Below, in pieces: positions 37,819 to 47,909 of a DNA stretch of 64,000 nucleotides; position 1 is the stretch's first letter; each line of letters starts with the position of its first letter. The notes under the pieces were generated by a model that was given only the letters and a program-made list of their open reading frames with translations, was not told the origin of the DNA and did no database searches. The stretch covers positions 2,232,001-2,296,000 of the forward strand of contig NZ_MASR01000001.1 in NCBI RefSeq assembly GCF_001758195.1, written 5' to 3'. A program made the translations under genes and the position numbers. Source of the DNA: Pseudohongiella acticola. GTDB taxonomy: Bacteria; Pseudomonadota; Gammaproteobacteria; Pseudomonadales; Pseudohongiellaceae.

Positions 37819-40221
37819 ATGACCCGAGCCTTAGCTGACTCAGATGCCGACACAAAAGTCGTCACCCCGTCGTCGACGCAAGCCAGAAAACCGGGTGCTC
37901 AGGGCCCGGGTCCGCAGCATGAGCCACGCTGGCAGGGTCAGCGAGCCATCAGCCTGCCTGGCCTGGATATCACCGCTGGCCGGCAGGCGTTGCTGGATTA
38001 TTTTGAAAATACCTGGAAGCTGACCGAAACCCTGTTCTCGGCGCTGGTCAGTGAAGAAGCCTATTTTGTCAGGCCATACCACAAGACCCGGCACCCGCTT
38101 ATTTTTTATTATGTGCACCCGGTAACGTTTTACATCAACAAGTTGCTGGTGGCAGGTTTGATCGAAAAACCCCTGAATCCGCACTTTGAGATTCTGTTTG
38201 AAACCGGTGTCGACGAAATGAGCTGGGACGACCTGCATGATGGTGAGCAGGAAATCTGGCCGACAGTTGCGGAAGCACAAGAATATCGGCGTCAGGTCTA
38301 TCAGACCGTACGTCAGCTGATCAGCACGGCGCCGGAATTCGACAGACCAATTACCATGGACAGCCCCGGCTGGGCATTGGTCATGTGTTTCGAACATGAA
38401 CGTATCCATCTGGAAACATCCAGTGTATTGATGCGGGAACTGCCGCTGAAGTACCTGCGCGCGCCGCAGCAATGGCCGGATTTACCGCTGGCCAAAAATC
38501 CGCCGGCAGGTTTCACCCGGCCGGTGGCCGGGCTGCATTACCCGGCCGAAAACCCGATGCTCGACGTGGCAGGCCAAACCGTCAGTGTCGGCAAACCCAG
38601 AGATTGGCCTACCTTCGGCTGGGACAATGAGTATGGTACTGACACCCGGGCCGTGTTGCCTTTTCGTGCCAGTCAACGCCTGATCAGCAACGGTGAGTTC
38701 TATGAATTTGTCAGTTCAGGTGCTTACCTCGAGGAAAAATACTGGAGCGAACAGGGCTGGGCCTGGCGCCGGTTCCGGAACACGCGCTGGCCATCGTTCT
38801 GGGTGCAGGATGGTCCGGTGGGGTCGCATCAATACAAATTGCGGACACTTTTTAATGTTGAACCCATGCAGTGGGACTGGCCGGCCATTGTCAACTATTA
38901 CGAGGCCAAAGCGTATTGTGCCTGGCGCTCCGCCCGTGACGGCGTCAATTCACCTTATCGGTTGGCCAGTGAAAAAGAACACCTGGCGCTACATGACGAT
39001 GAATGGCTGTCGGCGCGACAGGGACAGGCCGAAGCAGACGAACTGATCAGCCGCGACCCGGTCATGCATGACCGGCAGTCGATGGCGCCGGGCAGCCGCA
39101 CGATCAACCATAATCTGCACTATGGCAGTGAAGGCTCGGTGGAAAAATTTGCGGCCAACAACAAGGGTTTCCATGATGTGCTGGGCAACGTCTGGCAATG
39201 GAGTGAAGACACCTTTCATCCGCTGCCGGAATTTGCCATACATCCTTACTATGTCGATTTCAGCTCGCCCTGTTTTGACGGCGAGCACCAGATGATCATG
39301 GGTGGTTCATTTATCAGCACCGGTGATGAGGCCAGTATCTGGGCACGCTTTCATTTTCGTCCACACTTTTTCCAGCATGCAGGCTTTCGCCTGATCCAGG
39401 GCGAAGACAACACGCCTCGTCAGGACGGCGGCAAACGTTATGAAACCAGTGCGCTGGTTGACCAATACATGTTATTTCACTGGGGCTCACGAACGGAGCA
39501 AGGCGACACAGAAATCAAGGCCAGCGTTGGCCATCCGGATACCCGCATGTTTATGGAAACGATGGCGGAACTGGTGGGAGACTTTGCCCACGCCTATGAA
39601 TCGGTTCTGGATCTGGGCTGTGCCACCGGTCGCGCGAGTTTTGAACTGGCGCGACGTTTTAATCGTGTGCTGGGCCTGGATTATAGTCAGGCATTTATTG
39701 ATGCTGCCGATATCATGCAGCGCCAGGGCAGTCTGGCTTACTCCCGGCTGGAAAGTGGCCGTCACACCACGCCCATGGTGGCGCGTGTGCCTGACGCCAT
39801 TGATCGCTCGCGGGTAACATTTATTCAGGGTGACGCGACCCGGCTTGCAGCCGCTGGCATTGGCGCAGGCAACAAGCAGGGTGAACGTTTTGATGCCGTG
39901 CTGATGAGCAACCTGTTGTGCCGGTTGCCTGATCCGGCAGCCTGTTTACAGCAGTTCACCGGACCCGATGCGCTGCTACGTGACGGTGGCATTCTGGTAC
40001 TGTCTTCACCCAATACCTGGATGGAACAATATACGCCGGTAGACGCCTTTGTTGATGGCGCTGACAGTGAAGAGGCGTTGGTCAGGCTCGGCGAACTGTT
40101 GCCGGGTTATGAGCTGGTACACCATCAGGACCTGCCGTTCATGATTCGCGAACATCGCCGCAAGTACGAATACATTGTCAGTCAGGTCTCTGTATGGCGC
40201 AAGCTACCGACTCAACGTTGA
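37819..40221 (+). CDS. ovoA: OvoA: 5-histidylcysteine sulfoxide synthase fused to ovothiol methyltransferase
   Basis: An 800-residue non-haem iron enzyme. It joins cysteine to carbon 5 of histidine as a sulfoxide, the first step to ovothiol, a thiol antioxidant. A DinB-like domain carries the iron ligands in HERIHLE (His193, His197, Glu199). An FGE-sulfatase/EgtB-like domain follows, with NEYGTDTRAVLPF, GNVWQWSEDTFHPLP and HAGFRLIQ. Residues about 580-800 form a class I methyltransferase (LDLGCATGRASFEL) for the final N-methylation. The early TFYINKLLVAGLI and Met/Trp-rich spelling distinguish OvoA from EgtB. ATG 37819 is preferred; a TTG 93 bases upstream extends the frame. Confidence 0.93.
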   Translation: MTRALADSDADTKVVTPSSTQARKPGAQGPGPQHEPRWQGQRAISLPGLDITAGRQALLDYFENTWKLTETLFSALVSEEAYFVRPYHKTRHPLIFYYVHPVTFYINKLLVAGLIEKPLNPHFEILFETGVDEMSWDDLHDGEQEIWPTVAEAQEYRRQVYQTVRQLISTAPEFDRPITMDSPGWALVMCFEHERIHLETSSVLMRELPLKYLRAPQQWPDLPLAKNPPAGFTRPVAGLHYPAENPMLDVAGQTVSVGKPRDWPTFGWDNEYGTDTRAVLPFRASQRLISNGEFYEFVSSGAYLEEKYWSEQGWAWRRFRNTRWPSFWVQDGPVGSHQYKLRTLFNVEPMQWDWPAIVNYYEAKAYCAWRSARDGVNSPYRLASEKEHLALHDDEWLSARQGQAEADELISRDPVMHDRQSMAPGSRTINHNLHYGSEGSVEKFAANNKGFHDVLGNVWQWSEDTFHPLPEFAIHPYYVDFSSPCFDGEHQMIMGGSFISTGDEASIWARFHFRPHFFQHAGFRLIQGEDNTPRQDGGKRYETSALVDQYMLFHWGSRTEQGDTEIKASVGHPDTRMFMETMAELVGDFAHAYESVLDLGCATGRASFELARRFNRVLGLDYSQAFIDAADIMQRQGSLAYSRLESGRHTTPMVARVPDAIDRSRVTFIQGDATRLAAAGIGAGNKQGERFDAVLMSNLLCRLPDPAACLQQFTGPDALLRDGGILVLSSPNTWMEQYTPVDAFVDGADSEEALVRLGELLPGYELVHHQDLPFMIREHRRKYEYIVSQVSVWRKLPTQR

Positions 40222-40227
40222 CCGGTG

Positions 40228-41235
40228 TCAGGCACTGGTGGTCCGTCCACTGAGTGCCTGGCAGGCCTGGCCAGCAATACCAACACTGGTCAGACGTTTC
40301 TGGTGATCAAAGATATGCGCGCTGAACATGATTTCATCAACGCCGGTGCGATCAATAAAGTTGCCTATACCCTTTTTAACGTCCGCCATATCGCCAACAA
40401 TGGCTTCGCTCAGCGCGTGGGCGGCGCCCGCCAGTTCGGCAGCAGAAAAGTGTGTTTCGATATTCTCCAGCGGCGGTTTTAACGGCCCCGGTGTGCCTCG
40501 CCGCAGTGCAATAAACTGTTGCTGGGTGGAACTCATCAGCAGGCGCGCTTCGTCCCGGCTGGACGCGGCATACATGGGCACTGCCGCCATGCAGTACGGT
40601 GATTCAAGTTGCTCGGAGGGGCGGAAGCGTGCGCGGTAGAGGTCCAGCGCCTGCATCAGGTGATCGGGCGCAAAGTGGGACGCAAACGCAAACGGCAGAC
40701 CCAGCGCCGCAGCCAACTGGGCGCTGAACAGGCTGGAACCGAGCAGCCACAATGGTACTTTCAGGCCCGCTCCGGGCACGGCCTGCACCGCCTGACCGGG
40801 AGCAGCCGGCTGAAAGTATCCCTGCAGCTCCTGCACATCACGCGGAAACTGGTCAACGCTGTCCTGATAACGCCGCAATGCCTGCATAGTCAGTGAGTCC
40901 GTGCCCGGTGCACGGCCCAGCCCCAGATCGATGCGGTCCGGATACAATGATGCCAGCGTGCCGAACTGCTCTGCCACCATTAATGGCGCATGATTGGGCA
41001 GCATGATGCCACCAGACCCGACCCGAATGCGTTCTGTGCCTTCTGCAACGTAGCCGATAGCCACGGCAGTGGCGGCACTGGCTATGCCGGTCATGTTGTG
41101 ATGCTCGGCCAGCCAGAAGCGCTGGTAACCGCTGGTTTCTGCCGTCTGTGCCAGACTGCGTGAATTCAGCAATGCCTGGCGTGGGGTGCTGCCCAGCACC
41201 ACCGGTGCCAGATCAAGCAGGGAATACGGGATCAT
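40228..41235 (-). CDS. Luciferase-like monooxygenase (YhbW family)
   Basis: A 335-residue flavin-dependent monooxygenase fold, same length as E. coli YhbW and matching it closely: FSLLDLAP-like start, [69 protein letters not shown] and [12 protein letters not shown]. The substrate is unknown in this family. Convergent with ovoA, six bases apart, so the neighbourhood does not show co-expression. Could be FMN- or F420-type by fold, but a gammaproteobacterium suggests FMN. Confidence 0.88.
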   Translation of the reverse strand: MIPYSLLDLAPVVLGSTPRQALLNSRSLAQTAETSGYQRFWLAEHHNMTGIASAATAVAIGYVAEGTERIRVGSGGIMLPNHAPLMVAEQFGTLASLYPDRIDLGLGRAPGTDSLTMQALRRYQDSVDQFPRDVQELQGYFQPAAPGQAVQAVPGAGLKVPLWLLGSSLFSAQLAAALGLPFAFASHFAPDHLMQALDLYRARFRPSEQLESPYCMAAVPMYAASSRDEARLLMSSTQQQFIALRRGTPGPLKPPLENIETHFSAAELAGAAHALSEAIVGDMADVKKGIGNFIDRTGVDEIMFSAHIFDHQKRLTSVGIAGQACQALSGRTTSA

Positions 41236-41526
41236 GGAGTCTCCAGATAAGGATAAAATTTCGCTGGCAATTTAACATGCCCGGGGTCCCGGGGTATAAC
41301 ACTGCGCATGAAGGACCACGGCACAGCATCGAGTTACTGTCAGCAGTCTGACGTCCAAAACCGTCTTTATATCGGGTATGGCTTGCGGCAGGCTTGAATA
41401 TTGGTGGGGGCTGGATTACTCTGCCAAGTCCATAATTTGTGCATCTATTACCCGATTTTCTGGAGATTTGTTACCGCAGGGAATGCTGAGGAACAAGTTG
41501 AAATCAAGCTCTCTGAGGAGATAAAC

Positions 41527-42570
41527 GTGAAAAAACAGACTATTTTATCAGCAGCAATAGCAGCTCTAGTGGCCGGTTCCCTGGCCCTGACGGCTATTAC
41601 CACGCAGGCTGCTGACAACGGTGACGATTACGAAGCCCCTCGCACTGAATGGGGTACACCCGACCTTCGCGGCGTATGGAACTTCAGTTCCAACACCCCG
41701 CTGGAGCGTCCGCGCGATTACGGCGACCGTCAGTTTTACACGACCGAAGAAGTAATTGCCCGTGATGAGCGCGCCGCCGCAGCCGCAGCCGCCACCGATG
41801 GCAATTCATCCCAGGGTGGCGTGGGTGGTTACAACCAGTTCTGGGTCGAAGGCAATCCACAGGACGTGAACCTGAGAACCTCCATCCTGACCTATCCGGA
41901 GGATGGCCGTATGCCAGCCCGCGTTGAAGGTGCCCCGGTGGCGTTTGGTGGCCTGGGTCCGGACTACAATGGTGAGCGCCCAGTGCGTGTTGTTGTCGGC
42001 GGTATCGCCAAAGACGGCCCGGAAGACCGTGGCCTGTCCGAACGCTGCCTGTTGGGTTTCAACTCGGTGCCGCCGTTCATGCCCAGCATGTACAACAACA
42101 ATGTGCAGTTGTTCCAGACCGAAGACCATTTTGTGATTCTTAACGAAATGATCCATGAGGCACGTATCGTACCGATGGATGGCCGTGATCATGTGTCGGA
42201 AAACATCACACAGTGGACCGGTGACTCGCGCGGTTACTGGGAAGGTGACACCCTGGTGGTGGAGACCCGCAATTTCAACAGCAAGAGCCAGACTTTCCGT
42301 GGTACCGGTATCAGCTCCAACAAAACGTTGACAGAGAAGTTTACCCGCGCTGCTGACGGCGTTGTTGAGTATGAATTCACCGTGGAAGATCCCAAAGCCT
42401 TCGAAGACAAGATCACCGGTGTTGTGCCCATGTTCCGCGCCGATGGCGAGATGTTTGAGTATGCCTGCCATGAGGGCAATTACGGCATGATCAATATTCT
42501 GCGGGGTCAGCGTGTGGAAGACGGCACCTGGGATCACGAGAACAACCGGGCCATGCGCCTGGGGCAGTGA
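41527..42570 (+). CDS. Exported protein of unknown function (paralogue 1)
   Basis: A 347-residue protein with a signal peptide (MKKQTILSAAIAALVAGSLA, cleavage near TQAAD). GTG 41527 is chosen because GAGGAG lies six bases upstream and the signal peptide then starts at residue 1. The mature part begins with WGTPDLRGVWNFSSN and contains the repeated-looking core GYWEGDTLVVETRNFN. Later come VEYEFTVEDPKAFED and FEYACHEGN with two cysteines. I cannot name a function. The next gene has the same architecture. Mature periplasmic or surface location is inferred. Confidence 0.8.
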   Translation: MKKQTILSAAIAALVAGSLALTAITTQAADNGDDYEAPRTEWGTPDLRGVWNFSSNTPLERPRDYGDRQFYTTEEVIARDERAAAAAAATDGNSSQGGVGGYNQFWVEGNPQDVNLRTSILTYPEDGRMPARVEGAPVAFGGLGPDYNGERPVRVVVGGIAKDGPEDRGLSERCLLGFNSVPPFMPSMYNNNVQLFQTEDHFVILNEMIHEARIVPMDGRDHVSENITQWTGDSRGYWEGDTLVVETRNFNSKSQTFRGTGISSNKTLTEKFTRAADGVVEYEFTVEDPKAFEDKITGVVPMFRADGEMFEYACHEGNYGMINILRGQRVEDGTWDHENNRAMRLGQ

Positions 42571-42675
42571 TCCTGTTACGGGAATAGACCTTTAACCAAT
42601 TATGCCGCGGGCCAGCCAGCGTCGTTGCACCACCTGGCTGACCTGTTCCGGTAATCGACAAAAACAAGGTAGTTC

Positions 42676-43542
42676 ATGAAAACACAATTAAAGACATTTT
42701 TTGCAGTAGCGGCGACCGCCGCTGCGGTCAGCGCGTTCTGGGTGACTCAGGATGTTTCACAGGCGCAGAACGCGTCGCGCACCGAGATTCCCCGCACGCC
42801 TGATGGCAAGCCCAACTTCAGTGGTATCTGGCAATCGATGAACACCGCGTACTGGGATCTGGAGCCGCATGAGGCGCGTCACGGCCAGTTGTCTGCGTTG
42901 CAGGCCGGTGCTCATCTGGCGGTACCGCCCGGTCTGGGTGTGGTGGAAGGCGGTATGCTGCCCTACAAGCCTGGCATGCGTGATGCCAAAGAAGAAAACC
43001 AGGCCAACTGGCTGGAACGTGATCCGGCAACCAAATGTTATCTGCCGGGTGTGCCGCGTGCCACCTATCAGCCGTACCCATTCCAGATTTTCCAGGCCCC
43101 TGATGCCACCCTGATTTCCTACCAGTTCGCTGGCGCGGATCGCATTGTGTACATGGATCGCCCGGAGCTGGAAGCACAGGTCGACAGCTGGATGGGTCAC
43201 AACAACGGTAGCTGGGATGGTGACACCCTGGTCATCGATGTGACCGGTCAGATGCCCGATACCTGGTTTGACCGCTCCGGTAACTACCATAGTGGTTGGG
43301 AAATGCACGTGCAGGAGCGTTATACCATGCTTGATCGCAATACCATTGCGTATCAGGCGACTGTAAACGACCCCAATGTCTACGAGCGCCCCTGGACCAT
43401 CAACATGCACCTGTACCGTCATCAGGACGAGAACATGCAGTTGCTGGAATACAAGTGTGTCGAGTTCGTGGAAGAGCTGTTATTCGGCGACCTGCGTGCA
43501 CCGGGTGATCCGATAGGCGATGGTATTACACCGATAAACTAA
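42676..43542 (+). CDS. Exported protein of unknown function (paralogue 2)
   Basis: A 288-residue relative of the preceding gene, 105 bp downstream. The signal peptide is residues 1-33 (core FFAVAATAAAVSAFW, end SQAQN). The shared order of motifs is clear: TPDGKPNFSGIWQSMN at the N-terminus, GSWDGDTLVIDVTGQM centrally, then IAYQATVNDPNVYERPW and LLEYKCVEF near the end. It lacks the Ala-rich insert of paralogue 1. The function is unknown; tandem duplication is evident from order and motifs. Confidence 0.8.
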   Translation: MKTQLKTFFAVAATAAAVSAFWVTQDVSQAQNASRTEIPRTPDGKPNFSGIWQSMNTAYWDLEPHEARHGQLSALQAGAHLAVPPGLGVVEGGMLPYKPGMRDAKEENQANWLERDPATKCYLPGVPRATYQPYPFQIFQAPDATLISYQFAGADRIVYMDRPELEAQVDSWMGHNNGSWDGDTLVIDVTGQMPDTWFDRSGNYHSGWEMHVQERYTMLDRNTIAYQATVNDPNVYERPWTINMHLYRHQDENMQLLEYKCVEFVEELLFGDLRAPGDPIGDGITPIN

Positions 43543-43613
43543 GAAAAACTATCTGCCTTGACTACGTTTTCTTGATGTTGCGTTTTTCAGGCATTTAAAA
43601 CACCGACAAAATA

Positions 43614-43629
43614 CTGTATAAATATACAG
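43614..43629. promoter_or_regulatory. LexA box upstream of dnaE2
   Basis: CTGTATAAATATACAG is a 16-bp CTG-N10-CAG SOS box with an AT-alternating centre, 20 bases before the first dnaE2 ATG. It puts dnaE2 under DNA-damage control. Confidence 0.9.
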
Positions 43630-43649
43630 CCGTTTTGTCGGTGTTTTTT

Positions 43650-46600
43650 ATGCGCGCAATAACCCCTCCTGCCGAGATGTCACCAGACTATGCCGAGCTG
43701 CATTGTCTGAGCAATTTCTCTTTTCTGCGTGGCGCTTCTTTTCCCGAAGAGCTGGTCAATCGGGCCCTGGAGCTGGGTTACCGGGCACTGGCCATCACGG
43801 ATGAGTGCTCTGTCGCGGGCATTGTACGCGCCTACTCTGCCTTAAAGTCTGCGGGCGAAGTGGCTGCCAACTTCAAATTACTGATTGGCACTGAACTGCA
43901 CTGCCAGGACGGATTGCATCTGGTGCTGTTGGCGCGCAGCCGGCGTGGTTACGGTCAGTTGTGTACCTTGATCAGTGACGCACGTCGTGGCGCTGACAAA
44001 GGTGAATACCTGCTGACACGGGCCATGCTGGAGCGCTTTGAAAATGACGACTGTCTGGCGCTGTGGATACCCCCGGCGCACACCTGCTGGAGTCAGTCTG
44101 TGGTGTCAGCAGGGCAGCCGTGCATTGATGCCTTTGCCACGGATTTGCGCTGGCTGGCCGGGCGTTTTCCGGATCGGCTGTGGATCAGTGCCCAGTTGTT
44201 TCTGGACGCCGATGATCGGGCCAAACTGGCTGCGTTGCAGGCACTGGCAGCGGATACCGGTTTGCCCCTGTGTGCCAGTGGCGGCGTGCAAATGCACCAT
44301 CCGCGGCGGCGACCACTGCGCGATACGCTGACCGCAATACGGTTAGGCACACCGGTATCCGAGCTGGCGTTTGCCCTGCCCGCCAATGCCCAGCAGTGTT
44401 TGCGCACCCGGCAGACGCTGGCGCGGTTGTTTCCGGCCCCGCTGTTGCAGGAAACCCTGCGTGTCGCTGAACAGTGCCATTTTTCACTGTCTGAACTGCG
44501 TTACGAATATCCCAGAGAACTGGTGCCAGCGCGGGAAACGCCGCAAAGCTGGTTGCGGCATCTGACACACACAGGCATGAAGCAGCGCTGGCCCGCCGGT
44601 GTGCCGGCTAAGGTAAGTACACTGGTTGAACGGGAGCTTAGCCTGATCGCCGAGCTTGGCTATGAACATTTTTTCCTGACGGTACACGACATCGTGGTGT
44701 TCGCCCGCAGCCGCAATATCCTGTGCCAGGGGCGCGGTTCGGCCGCCAACTCTGCGGTCTGTTATTGCCTGGGAATCACCGCCGTTGATCCCGACAGACT
44801 GAGTCTGTTGTTTGAGCGATTTCTGTCCAAAGAGCGTGATGAACCACCCGATATTGATGTCGATTTTGAGCACGAACGCCGTGAAGAAGTCATTCAGTAC
44901 ATCTATCAGAAATACGGCCGGCATCGTGCCGCCCTCGCCGCAACCGTCATCTGCTACCGGCGCCGTAGTGCCATCCGTGATGTTGGCAAGGCATTGGGGT
45001 TGTCGGCCGCGCAAATTGATTTTCTGCTGGATATCCTGCGCATGGACAGTGACGGTGAACCGGTCTGGCTGGAGCCGGTGCCTCTGCCTGCTCCCCTGTT
45101 CAAGCGGCTGGTGTACCTGGTGCAACAGATCATCGGTTTTCCGCGCCACCTGTCGCAACATGTCGGTGGTTTTGTGATCAGCGAAGGCCCGCTCGCGCAA
45201 CTGGTGCCGGTGGAAAATGCCAGCATGGCCGGGCGCACGGTTATCCAGTGGGAAAAGGATGATCTGGAGACGCTGGGTCTGTTGAAAGTGGATGTGCTGG
45301 CGCTGGGCATGTTGACGGCCATACGCAAGGCGCTGGATCTGGTTGGTCACACAAGCGGTCAGCCGTTGACGCTGGCGCAGGTGCCGGCAGAGGACGCGCA
45401 GACCTACGACATGATCTGTCAGGCAGATACAGTAGGGTTGTTCCAGATTGAATCGCGGGCACAGATGAGCATGCTGCCCCGCCTGCGTCCGCGCAGTTAT
45501 TATGATCTGGTTATCCAGATTGCCATTGTCAGACCCGGCCCCATTCAGGGCGACATGGTGCACCCCTATCTGGCACGAAGGCAGGGCCTGGAACAGGTCA
45601 GCTATCCCAGTGAAGACGTGCGCGGGGTGCTGGCAAGAACGCTGGGCGTACCGATTTTCCAGGAGCAGGTGATGCAGATCGCCATGGTTGCCGCCGGTTT
45701 CAGCGGAGGCGAAGCCGACCAGTTACGTCGTGCGATGGCAGCCTGGAAGCGTAAAGGCGGGTTGGAACCGTTCCGGGACAAACTGATTCAGGGCATGCTT
45801 GCCCGCGGTTATGAAGAAACCTTTGCACAGCAGATATATCAACAGATAAAAGGTTTCGGTGACTATGGTTTTCCCGAATCCCACTCTGCCAGTTTTGCCC
45901 TGCTTGCCTATGTCTCAGCCTGGCTTAAGTGTCACCATCCGGCTGCGTTTGTGTGTGCCCTGCTCAACAGTCAGCCGATGGGATTCTATGGGCCATCGCA
46001 ACTGGTGCAGGATTTTCAGCGTCATGGCGGTCAGGTGCTGCCAGTAGATGTGCAGTTTAGCGAGCAGGACTGCACTCTGGAGCCGGTGGCTCTGGCCGGG
46101 GCAGCGCACCAGTTCAGCTTGAGGCTGGGTTTGCGTCTGTTAAAAGGTTTGTCGGACAACGGTGCCAACGCCATCCTGCAGGCCAGAGCAGTGGCTGCAT
46201 TCAACAGCATTGCCGATCTGGTGCGACGTGCCCGACTGTCACAATCTGATCGTGATGCCCTGGCAGCCGGCGATGCCCTGAAAAGTCTGGCTACTGATCG
46301 CTACCGGGCGTTCTGGGATGCCAGTGCCGTGGAGGAACTGCCACCATTGTTTGCCGTTCTCGGTGAGCATTACCGGCGTTCAGCAGATAATCTGGATCTG
46401 ATGTTGCCCCGCCCCAATGAGGCGCAGGATATTGTAGCGGACTATAATCAGACCGGGCTCAGTCTGCGGCGACACCCGCTGGCGCTGTGGCGACAGCACC
46501 TGAGTGCGTATGGTGTGGTCAGGGCCGATGAACTGTCTGCCCTGTCCGATCGGCGGGCAATCAAGACCGCAGGCCTGGTGACCTGTCGGCAGCGCCCTCA

Positions 46601-46835
46601 GACTGCATCGGGCGTGACTTTTCTTACGCTGGAAGACGAAAGTGGTTTCATCAATGTGGTGGTGTGGCCGCAGTTATTGCAGCGCTTCTATCGCCCGGTG
46701 CATGAGGCCAGGTTGCTGGGCGTGGCCGGCTACCTGCAGCAGAGTGATGGTGTCATTCACGTTGTCGCGCGTACGGTGGTTGATCTCAGTGACTGGTTGG
46801 GCGAAATGCAGGTGCCGTCACGCGACTTTGCGTGA
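43650..46835 (+). CDS. dnaE2: Error-prone DNA polymerase DnaE2 (ImuC)
   Basis: A C-family polymerase of about 1060 residues used in SOS mutagenesis with ImuA and ImuB. The PHP domain (YAELHCLSNFSFLRGASFPE, ALAITDECSVAG) is followed by the palm with catalytic aspartates in PDIDVDFEHERREEV. The finger and beta-binding regions follow, and a C-terminal OB fold holds VTFLTLEDESGFINVVVWP. ATG 43650 and ATG 43677 are both possible; the second gives the usual MS-YAELHC start and leaves a longer leader after the LexA box. The 3' end overlaps the convergent transporter by 18 bases. Confidence 0.95.
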   Translation: MRAITPPAEMSPDYAELHCLSNFSFLRGASFPEELVNRALELGYRALAITDECSVAGIVRAYSALKSAGEVAANFKLLIGTELHCQDGLHLVLLARSRRGYGQLCTLISDARRGADKGEYLLTRAMLERFENDDCLALWIPPAHTCWSQSVVSAGQPCIDAFATDLRWLAGRFPDRLWISAQLFLDADDRAKLAALQALAADTGLPLCASGGVQMHHPRRRPLRDTLTAIRLGTPVSELAFALPANAQQCLRTRQTLARLFPAPLLQETLRVAEQCHFSLSELRYEYPRELVPARETPQSWLRHLTHTGMKQRWPAGVPAKVSTLVERELSLIAELGYEHFFLTVHDIVVFARSRNILCQGRGSAANSAVCYCLGITAVDPDRLSLLFERFLSKERDEPPDIDVDFEHERREEVIQYIYQKYGRHRAALAATVICYRRRSAIRDVGKALGLSAAQIDFLLDILRMDSDGEPVWLEPVPLPAPLFKRLVYLVQQIIGFPRHLSQHVGGFVISEGPLAQLVPVENASMAGRTVIQWEKDDLETLGLLKVDVLALGMLTAIRKALDLVGHTSGQPLTLAQVPAEDAQTYDMICQADTVGLFQIESRAQMSMLPRLRPRSYYDLVIQIAIVRPGPIQGDMVHPYLARRQGLEQVSYPSEDVRGVLARTLGVPIFQEQVMQIAMVAAGFSGGEADQLRRAMAAWKRKGGLEPFRDKLIQGMLARGYEETFAQQIYQQIKGFGDYGFPESHSASFALLAYVSAWLKCHHPAAFVCALLNSQPMGFYGPSQLVQDFQRHGGQVLPVDVQFSEQDCTLEPVALAGAAHQFSLRLGLRLLKGLSDNGANAILQARAVAAFNSIADLVRRARLSQSDRDALAAGDALKSLATDRYRAFWDASAVEELPPLFAVLGEHYRRSADNLDLMLPRPNEAQDIVADYNQTGLSLRRHPLALWRQHLSAYGVVRADELSALSDRRAIKTAGLVTCRQRPQTASGVTFLTLEDESGFINVVVWPQLLQRFYRPVHEARLLGVAGYLQQSDGVIHVVARTVVDLSDWLGEMQVPSRDFA

Positions 46836-47768
46836 CGGTGAGCGCATCAGCCAGGGATAGACCAGTACCACGGCGATGATAATGGCAGCACCCAGATAAA
46901 AACGCACACTCAGTTCCTGCTGCTCACCCAGCAACAGCGCCGCCAGGATGATGGCGTAAATGGGTTCAAGATTGACGGCGAGAGCGCTGGCATAGGCAGA
47001 CAGATGACGTAATGCCATCAGCGACAACGCAAAAGGCAACAGGGTACAACCAAAGGCCAGTACCGCCAGCCACAGCAGGTCGTTACCCTGAGGAACAGCA
47101 AAAATGGAGGTGCTGGTGTCCAGAATACCCGCCACATTGCCAGCTTCGTTGAGTGAAGCAGCGATCAGTCCGATCACCACCAGCAAGGCGCAGCCGGACG
47201 CCATTTCGATGGCGGTGACACTCAAGGGATCGGCGCGCAGGATAAAGCGTTTGTTCAAAGCGGCAAACAGCGCCACGAACATGGCAGAAACAATGCCCAT
47301 GATGATGCCGGTGTTCATGCTCTGTGGTGTGCCGCCAACCACCAGCACGATGCCAGGCAGTACCATCAGTCCCAGCAATAGTTCCTTGAGCTGGAAGCGT
47401 CGCCCGGCCAGCACTGGCTCCACCAGTGACAGAAACACAGGCACGGTGGCAATACAGGTGACTGCCACCGACGCATTGGAGAGTTTGATGGCGCCATAGA
47501 AGGTAAGCCAGTGCAGCGCAACCAGCATGCCGATGGCAGCATACACCAGCAACAGTGATGGTTTGAGCGACAGTACTGTGCGCCAGATCATGGGCAGCAA
47601 AAACAGGCTCAGGGCAACCAGTCCCATGCGCCATAACACCAGCGGCAGCGCCTGCAGAGTGATGAGTTTGCCGAGAATGGCCGTAAAGCCCCATAATACA
47701 ACGCAGGCATGAATCTGTATCCAGGCCTGCATGGTGGCTTTTTCATCGGCGGGTGGGATTGCTGGCAT
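46818..47768 (-). CDS. EamA/DMT-family transporter
   Basis: A 316-residue inner-membrane protein with ten predicted hydrophobic helices in two EamA repeats (first half ending near VLVVGG, second ending YPWLMR). Segments such as ALHWLTFYGAIKLSNASVAV and LEPIYAIILAALLLGE are typical of drug/metabolite exporters. The substrate cannot be predicted. It sits between dnaE2 and the HD-GYP gene and interrupts what is elsewhere a compact mutasome cluster. An internal ATG at 47732 is an alternative start. Confidence 0.88.
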   Translation of the reverse strand: MPAIPPADEKATMQAWIQIHACVVLWGFTAILGKLITLQALPLVLWRMGLVALSLFLLPMIWRTVLSLKPSLLLVYAAIGMLVALHWLTFYGAIKLSNASVAVTCIATVPVFLSLVEPVLAGRRFQLKELLLGLMVLPGIVLVVGGTPQSMNTGIIMGIVSAMFVALFAALNKRFILRADPLSVTAIEMASGCALLVVIGLIAASLNEAGNVAGILDTSTSIFAVPQGNDLLWLAVLAFGCTLLPFALSLMALRHLSAYASALAVNLEPIYAIILAALLLGEQQELSVRFYLGAAIIIAVVLVYPWLMRSPSRKVA

Positions 47769-47909
47769 GATTTTAAAATAAAGACGTGGCAGTGGGTGAG
47801 CGACGATAAGCTTATGGCAGGCATTCTAACACTATCGTAGCGTATCGTGACCCGCTATCATGCCTACCCGAATCGGACTCTTTAGTATGAATGTCGTGAC
47901 AGTACAAGC

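Noticed and set aside
41236-41526. Gene-free interval before the first exported paralogue
   Set aside because: I looked for a tRNA, riboswitch, small ORF or repeat in these 291 bases and saw none that could be supported.
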